From: Deltaproteobacteria bacterium
GTDB taxonomy: Bacteria; Bdellovibrionota; Bdellovibrionia; Bdellovibrionales; Bdellovibrionaceae
Reading direction: 5' to 3'
NCBI GenBank assembly: GCA_017302835.1
Contig: JAFLCC010000003.1
Location: forward strand, 264,721 to 328,720
Length of the DNA stretch: 64,000 nt
Shown here: piece by piece, positions 59,352 to 64,000 of the stretch
Layout: each line of letters starts with the position of its first letter
How positions within the stretch are numbered: position 1 is the stretch's first letter
Notes under the pieces: generated by a model
The model's input: the letters and a program-made list of their open reading frames with translations, nothing else
Database searches by the model: none
What the model was told of the DNA's origin: nothing
Made by a program: the position numbers and the translations under genes

Positions 59352-61253
59352 TTAATTTCTCCTTTCAGCCATGTTTACCAAGAATTTAACAATAGGCTCG
59401 AGAATACTTTCAGCAGTGATGGGCGTGCCATCATAGTGCCTAATAGACTCGATTAAGTGAAAAACCTGATTGAACTCTGATTTAAGCAGTTCACACATTT
59501 GCCCATCGCGATTTTGATCCACCACGAAGTTTACCTCATGTTGTTGGATAAAATCTAAAATATCGGGAGTCAGCGGAACGGCTCGGATGCGGCAGTAATG
59601 TGTTTCTATATTTTTTTCTTTTAACAAATGCATGGCTTCTTTAACCGCAAGGTCGCTAGAGCCATAGGCGATGATACCAATTTGAGCTTTCGTTTGAACC
59701 TTGCCGCCTTGAGTTTTGGAGGCTTGATCTTTGGAAGCTAAATTTGGATCACTTTGTAAATAGACAGGAGCTGGCACCATCGTTTTTGCTGTTTCCCACT
59801 TCTTAGCAAGGCGATCGACGATAAATTGGTACTCATCACTTTTTTCCGTGTAAGCGGCTTTAGCATTATGCCCACTTCCACGAGTGAAATAAGAAGCTTT
59901 CTCGTGCCAAGTTCCTGGAAGGGTTCGGTAAGGAATTCCATCTTTATCAGGATCTCCGTATCTTTCAAATTGGCCTATTTTTTCCAAATCTTCTGCATTT
60001 AAAACTTTTCCTCTATCGAAAGGCTTTTCAGGATAGGTCAGTTTATTTTCCATCCACAGATTCATTCCTAAATCGAGATCACTTAAAACAATAACTAACT
60101 GTTGAAGTCTTTCGGCTAAGTCAAAAGCTGTTTGACCAAACTCGAAACATTCTTGAATATTTCCAGGTAGTAAACAGGGATTTTTGGTATCCCCATGGGA
60201 AAGATGAACGGCAGACAGCAAGTCTCCTTGGGCTGTTCTCGTAGGCATTCCCGTAGAAGGCCCGACTCTTTGAACGTCCCAAATAACGGAGGGAATTTCG
60301 GTAAAATAGGAAAACCCTGCGGCCTCTGCCATCAGGCTCAGCCCAGGGCCAGAAGTGGCCGTCACGCTGCGAGCGCCAGCCCATCCTGCACCTAGCACCA
60401 TACAAATGGAGGACAGCTCATCTTCGGCCTGAATGACGGCAAATTTGTTTTTACCTTCACTGGTTTTTCGATATTTTTGAGCGAGCTGAATATATTTTTC
60501 GACAATGGAGCTTGAGGGCGTGATGGGGTACCACGCGGTAAAGGTGCAGCCGCCAAACAGCCAACCGAGGGCTGCCGCAGTATTCCCTTCCATCAAAACT
60601 TTGTTTTTGTTTTTTTCAGTGGTTATTGCTTGGTAAGGGAAAGGAATATCTTTGAGAGTGGTCTCTGCATAGTGATAGCCTAACTCCGCCGCTTTTTTAT
60701 TGACCGTAATGACGGAGTCCTTATTTTCAAATTGGTCGGCAATAGAAAGATTGAGAACTTCCAAATCCAAGTTTAAAAGTTTGGCAAGAACCCCCACATA
60801 GATCATGTTGATCACTAGTTTTTTCACTTTAATTGAATCTGTGCTCTGATCAACTAAAGGCTTGAATGAAATGGGTATCAATTGAATCGAAGCCTCTTTG
60901 ACAATGGTTTGAGCCAGGTCTGATTGCAATTGGGTTCCTAAGTCCGAGTTATAAATAAAAAAACCACCAGATCTTAGGGTTTTTAAGTCCTCTAAGAGAG
61001 TCTGCGGATTCATTCCAACGAATATATCCGCTTTCGCTCTTCTCGCTACGTATCCATTCTCTTCGGCCCGTATCCAAAACCATGTGGGCAAACCGGCAAT
61101 ATTTGAAGGAAATACATTTTTACCGCCAACAGGCACGCCCATGCGAAACAAGGTTTTGAGTAAAATATTATTTGCAGATTGAGAACCACTTCCATTTACG
61201 GTGGCAATGGTGATGACAAAATTATTTTTATTAATAGACTTATTCACATTCAT
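59352..61253 (-). CDS. korA: 2-oxoacid:ferredoxin oxidoreductase, fused gamma-alpha subunit
   Basis: The gene encodes a fused gamma (about 1-200) and alpha (about 210-630) subunit. The gamma domain shows GSGSQSANNILLKTLFRMGV; the alpha domain has EGNTAAALGWLFGGCTFTAW, YPITPSSSIVEKYI, VTATSGPGLSLMAEAAG and QGDLLSAVHLSHGD. ATG 61253 is the best start; TTG three codons upstream and GTG two codons on are alternatives, since GGAG is only three bases from this ATG. Together with KorB it would transfer electrons from 2-oxoacid oxidation to ferredoxin. The divergent acyl-CoA dehydrogenase gene suggests a link to dicarboxylate/amino-acid breakdown. Confidence 0.88.
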   Translation of the reverse strand: MNVNKSINKNNFVITIATVNGSGSQSANNILLKTLFRMGVPVGGKNVFPSNIAGLPTWFWIRAEENGYVARRAKADIFVGMNPQTLLEDLKTLRSGGFFIYNSDLGTQLQSDLAQTIVKEASIQLIPISFKPLVDQSTDSIKVKKLVINMIYVGVLAKLLNLDLEVLNLSIADQFENKDSVITVNKKAAELGYHYAETTLKDIPFPYQAITTEKNKNKVLMEGNTAAALGWLFGGCTFTAWYPITPSSSIVEKYIQLAQKYRKTSEGKNKFAVIQAEDELSSICMVLGAGWAGARSVTATSGPGLSLMAEAAGFSYFTEIPSVIWDVQRVGPSTGMPTRTAQGDLLSAVHLSHGDTKNPCLLPGNIQECFEFGQTAFDLAERLQQLVIVLSDLDLGMNLWMENKLTYPEKPFDRGKVLNAEDLEKIGQFERYGDPDKDGIPYRTLPGTWHEKASYFTRGSGHNAKAAYTEKSDEYQFIVDRLAKKWETAKTMVPAPVYLQSDPNLASKDQASKTQGGKVQTKAQIGIIAYGSSDLAVKEAMHLLKEKNIETHYCRIRAVPLTPDILDFIQQHEVNFVVDQNRDGQMCELLKSEFNQVFHLIESIRHYDGTPITAESILEPIVKFLVNMAERRN

Positions 61254-61424
61254 AGGCTCCAACTGCTATCATACTTTTTTTCTTGAGGCAGATTTTATTT
61301 AAAGGCCATCTGAGCATAACACACTAGGTCAGTAGAGATATTTGATGAATAAAGTTCCATGGAAATATTAGGATGGATCTTATTCAATAATATCTAGGAT
61401 AAAACTGAATTAAAGAGGTAATCT

Positions 61425-62591
61425 ATGAAGCCATTTACAGCGCCTGATTTTTTTAATATAGAGTCACAACTCACTGAGGAAGAAATTCTCATTAGAGATA
61501 GTCTCCGTCAATTTGTCACCAAAGAGATCATGCCTTCAATTGCCGATGATTTCGAACAAGGTGTTTTTCCAAAAAGATTGATTCCTTTGTTGGCTGAAAT
61601 GGGAACGCTAGGAGCTACCATCAAAGGTTATGGCTGCGCCGGCGTGAGCTACACCGCCTATGGTTTGATCATGCAAGAACTAGAACGTGGGGACAGCGGC
61701 ATTCGTTCTTTTGTAAGCGTTCAGGGAGCTCTGTGCATGAGTCCTATTGCTGAGTTCGGGACAGAGGAACACAAGAAAAAATACCTACCAAAAATGGCTA
61801 AAGGCGAGCTGATTGGTTGCTTTGGTCTGACCGAAGCTGACTTCGGGAGCAACCCCGGCGGCATGCTCACCAAAGCGAAAAAAGAAGGTGATCATTATAT
61901 CTTAAATGGCTCTAAAATGTGGATCACCAATGGCGGGATGGCTGATTTAGCCATCGTCTGGGCCAAAAATGACGAGGGTAAAATTATTGGTCTGATTGTC
62001 GACAGGGACACCAAAGGATTTTCCGTAAGGAATATCGAGAAAAAATACTCCCTCAAGGCCTCTATTACCAGCGAGCTTATTTTTGAAAACTGCCGAGTTC
62101 CCGTCAGTCAACAGCTTCAAGTCCAAGGACTGCGAGGTCCCTTCGCCTGCCTAAATCACGCTCGTTATGGGATTGCTTGGGGGGCCGTCGGCGCCTCGAT
62201 GGCCTGTTATGACGAGGCCCTCAATTACGCAAAAACACGGATCCAGTTTGATAAGCCCATTGCTAGTTATCAATTGGTACAAGCTAAATTAGTTGAAATG
62301 TACACGGACATCACTCTGAGCCAATTACTGAGCCTGCAATTGGGAAGAACCAAAGATCAAGGTAAGATTCTCCCTCAACATATTTCAATGGCCAAAATGA
62401 ATAATGTTGCAAAGGCACTGAAGCATGCGCGCATGACCCGAGATATTTTAGGCGCCAGTGGAATCACTTTCGAATACCAGTGTGGCCGGCACATGATGAA
62501 CCTCGAAAGCGTCAACACTTACGAAGGCACTGAGGATATTCATCGTTTAGTCCTCGGTGAGTACATTACGGGGATTCCCGCTTACCGGTAG
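61425..62591 (+). CDS. gcdH: glutaryl-CoA dehydrogenase-like acyl-CoA dehydrogenase
   Basis: The FAD enzyme is predicted to oxidise and decarboxylate glutaryl-CoA to crotonyl-CoA. Strong marks of the GCDH group are RGDSGIRSFVSVQGALCMSP, FGLTEADFGSNPGGM, the FAD site MWITNGGMADLAIVWAK, and NTYEGTEDIHRLVLGEYITG with the catalytic Glu near residue 371. Length 388 (typical 390-400). It is divergent from korA with 171 bp between starts. The lysine/tryptophan or glutarate degradation pathway would use it together with a 2-oxoadipate- or 2-oxoglutarate-type dehydrogenase, matching the neighbours. Confidence 0.88.
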   Translation: MKPFTAPDFFNIESQLTEEEILIRDSLRQFVTKEIMPSIADDFEQGVFPKRLIPLLAEMGTLGATIKGYGCAGVSYTAYGLIMQELERGDSGIRSFVSVQGALCMSPIAEFGTEEHKKKYLPKMAKGELIGCFGLTEADFGSNPGGMLTKAKKEGDHYILNGSKMWITNGGMADLAIVWAKNDEGKIIGLIVDRDTKGFSVRNIEKKYSLKASITSELIFENCRVPVSQQLQVQGLRGPFACLNHARYGIAWGAVGASMACYDEALNYAKTRIQFDKPIASYQLVQAKLVEMYTDITLSQLLSLQLGRTKDQGKILPQHISMAKMNNVAKALKHARMTRDILGASGITFEYQCGRHMMNLESVNTYEGTEDIHRLVLGEYITGIPAYR

Positions 62592-62685
62592 ATTTTGATA
62601 GAAATTTAGAGGACCAATTTTTGGTGGTGACCACTCACAATTGGAGAAAATGGTTTTTTTATCGTTGTTTAAGTAGTTTCTTTTT

Positions 62686-64000
62686 TTATAATCCGAGCTT
62701 TTTTTTGATAGCCGCTAATTCTGTTTCTTGTTGGTCAAGGCGCGCTTTAAGTTCAGCATTTTCCGCTTCGAGTTTAGCAGTCTTGGCATTTGCTTCAGCC
62801 TTCACAGAGGCGATCTCGCGATCGACCCCTAGAAACTTCCTATAAATCTCCTGAACGGCCTTTATCAGCGGCGAAATGAGTTCTGAGTACCGAACACCGA
62901 AACGATCTGTTGTTTCGTCGTGAGTGACAATAGAGGTCTTTCCCCCTTTACCAATCTCATCTATGACCTGTTCTGCTTCTTGGGCAATCAGGCCATAGTG
63001 AACATCGTTATCAATTCCTGTGTTCCAACGATAGGAAACAGGGCGCAATTTGTTAATAAAATCTAATCCCAAATCGGTGTCATAGATATCTTTTTTCTCA
63101 CGGCGATCAGAAGTATTGATCGTACCATTTGTCGCATAGACTGTTGTGAATCGATATGTTGCGCTACCAAGAGTCGTGGTGTTGTCTACGGCTGGCGAGA
63201 TAATTCCCGCAACTTGGAGAGTTGTTTGTGGCGTTGTAGTTCCTATACCGACGTTCCCACCACTTGCAGCCAAAATCACATTTCCAACAGTGCCCGCTCC
63301 TTGCTTTGCACCACCAGCTATCACTACATTGCCACCAATGCCTGTGGTATTGCCACCCGCTCCACCAGTAATTTCCACCGCTCCACCTGTATTATACCAC
63401 GAGCTTCCGCCACTGATTGAGACTTTGCCTGGGTTGCCACTTGACATCACCCCATTTCCACTCCTCAACACAACATCACCTCCTGTGTTCGAAGCTGAAT
63501 TGCCCTGCAATTGAAGGTATCCTCCATGATTAGTGCCGCCGTATCCGGCAGCGCTAAGGGTTATAATGCCTGTTGATGAATTATCTGAGCCCTGGCTAGG
63601 CGTGGTAATATTGATATTTCCAACTTTGCTTTGGACTGCGCTTCCTCCTGAAGTGATATTGATGTCACCGCTTAAGCCACTAAGGTTCGAGTTTCCCCCA
63701 GTGATACTCACGGACCCACCATTGAAATTTCCCCCTGTTCCGCCATTCTGAGCTACAATATTTATACTTGTTCCGCTCGTTGAAGCCGCCGCTGTTCCGC
63801 CTTGGACATCGAGGGTTCCTGCGGGACTGGAGGTCCCAATCCCTACATTCCCACCCATAAAGCTTGCCGCATACCCAGCACCAGCCTGAGTCACTGCTAG
63901 AGCTGTCGAAGCAGAGTTTGAATTATTCACCAGAGGCCCAGTCATCGTACCACCAGCCAAGGGTAATTTCGTCGCATCTGTCGCAGTGATATTTGTTAAA
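62686..64000 (-). CDS. tail-fibre-like surface protein with S74/IMC chaperone domain (N-terminus outside window)
   Basis: The frame is open to the window edge, so the gene continues beyond 64000. The visible part has collagen-like and glycine/serine-rich stretches (LPLAGGTMTG, GNVGIGTSSPAGTLDVQGG), typical of phage tail fibres and bacterial surface proteins. The C-terminus is an S74 (intramolecular chaperone) domain: INTSDRREKKDIYDTDLGLD, LRPVSYRWNTG and HYGLIAQEAEQVID. The serine of SDRR is the expected self-cleavage residue. It ends in a coiled coil (KLEAENAELKARLDQQE). No other phage genes are near. The DNA looks more G/C-rich than its surroundings. Confidence 0.85.
   Translation of the reverse strand, partial: LTNITATDATKLPLAGGTMTGPLVNNSNSASTALAVTQAGAGYAASFMGGNVGIGTSSPAGTLDVQGGTAAASTSGTSINIVAQNGGTGGNFNGGSVSITGGNSNLSGLSGDINITSGGSAVQSKVGNINITTPSQGSDNSSTGIITLSAAGYGGTNHGGYLQLQGNSASNTGGDVVLRSGNGVMSSGNPGKVSISGGSSWYNTGGAVEITGGAGGNTTGIGGNVVIAGGAKQGAGTVGNVILAASGGNVGIGTTTPQTTLQVAGIISPAVDNTTTLGSATYRFTTVYATNGTINTSDRREKKDIYDTDLGLDFINKLRPVSYRWNTGIDNDVHYGLIAQEAEQVIDEIGKGGKTSIVTHDETTDRFGVRYSELISPLIKAVQEIYRKFLGVDREIASVKAEANAKTAKLEAENAELKARLDQQETELAAIKKKLGL

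Noticed and set aside
63146..63514. Proline-rich plus-strand frames opposite the tail-fibre protein
   Set aside because: They mirror Gly/Thr-rich codons of the S74 protein gene and show no domain or ribosome-binding site.
62686..64000. Prophage remnant
   Set aside because: No integrase, capsid, terminase, holin or att site is visible in the window; one S74 protein is not enough.

Overview
The window looks like chromosomal DNA of a low-GC (A/T-rich by eye), Gram-negative, flagellated and chemotactic heterotroph. Many lipoproteins with lipobox cysteines, outer-membrane-type beta proteins, an MlaEFD lipid-transport set, sigma-28-type promoters, c-di-GMP proteins (HD-GYP, PilZ, degenerate GGDEF), GYF_2-domain proteins and S74 tail-fibre-like proteins together suggest a member of the Bdellovibrionota/Oligoflexia. 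That placement is inference from gene content, since no rRNA or other marker gene is present. I found no tRNA, rRNA, CRISPR array or intact insertion sequence. Genes are packed closely, with several 4-bp ATGA overlaps.

Layout. 1-3932: minus-strand aromatic amino-acid operon (chorismate mutase-TyrA, DAHP synthase, AroA), followed by a gene cut by the window edge. 4124-7175: secreted proteins of unknown role and a prepilin-like protein with a glycine-rich tail. 7181-14810: accessory stretch with an AraC regulator, a solitary AAA+/DUF4143 ATPase, an MBL-fold lipoprotein, a Fic protein under a perfect palindrome, a 39-bp inverted-repeat element, small exported proteins, and a LysR regulator divergent from a Dabb protein. 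14840-17425: a sigma-28-like promoter, a secreted sCache protein and a methyl-accepting chemotaxis protein. 17454-20839: operon of three exported proteins, the first weakly secretin-like. 21007-25000: an RNase HI fused to a C-terminal hybrid-binding domain, and the nadB-hydrolase-lipoprotein operon.

25068-39213: long plus-strand run with a histidine kinase, a receiver/degenerate-GGDEF protein, alanine racemase, mlaEFD, purH, a GYF_2/TPR membrane protein, a YhaM-like nuclease, a serine acetyltransferase and an HD-GYP protein. The HD-GYP gene has a consensus-perfect sigma-28 -10 element. 39193-44259: minus-strand GNAT protein, hrpB, rsmI and a HAD phosphatase. 44388-47144: phnDCE-type transporter. 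47125-53269: an exported protein, a methyltransferase divergent from an AraC regulator, then a second AraC divergent from a nitroreductase-like gene. A solitary ATPase and two 43-bp hairpin repeats sit between the two AraC genes.

53379-58244: surface/signalling cluster (GYF_2-GYF_2-PilZ protein, VWA lipoprotein, two beta-barrel-like proteins, a lipoprotein with an expandable Pro/Thr linker and a repetitive C-terminus). 58280-62591: 2-oxoacid:ferredoxin oxidoreductase (korAB) next to a glutaryl-CoA dehydrogenase-type gene, suggesting linked 2-oxoacid/acyl-CoA catabolism. 62686-64000: C-terminal part of a large S74 tail-fibre-domain protein that runs off the window. The most unusual items are the inverted-repeat element next to fic, the palindromes overlying ribosome-binding sites of the solitary ATPase and Fic genes, the sigma-28 promoters tying c-di-GMP and chemotaxis genes to motility, the prepilin/glycine-rich fusion and the MCE protein with an outer-membrane-like C-terminus.
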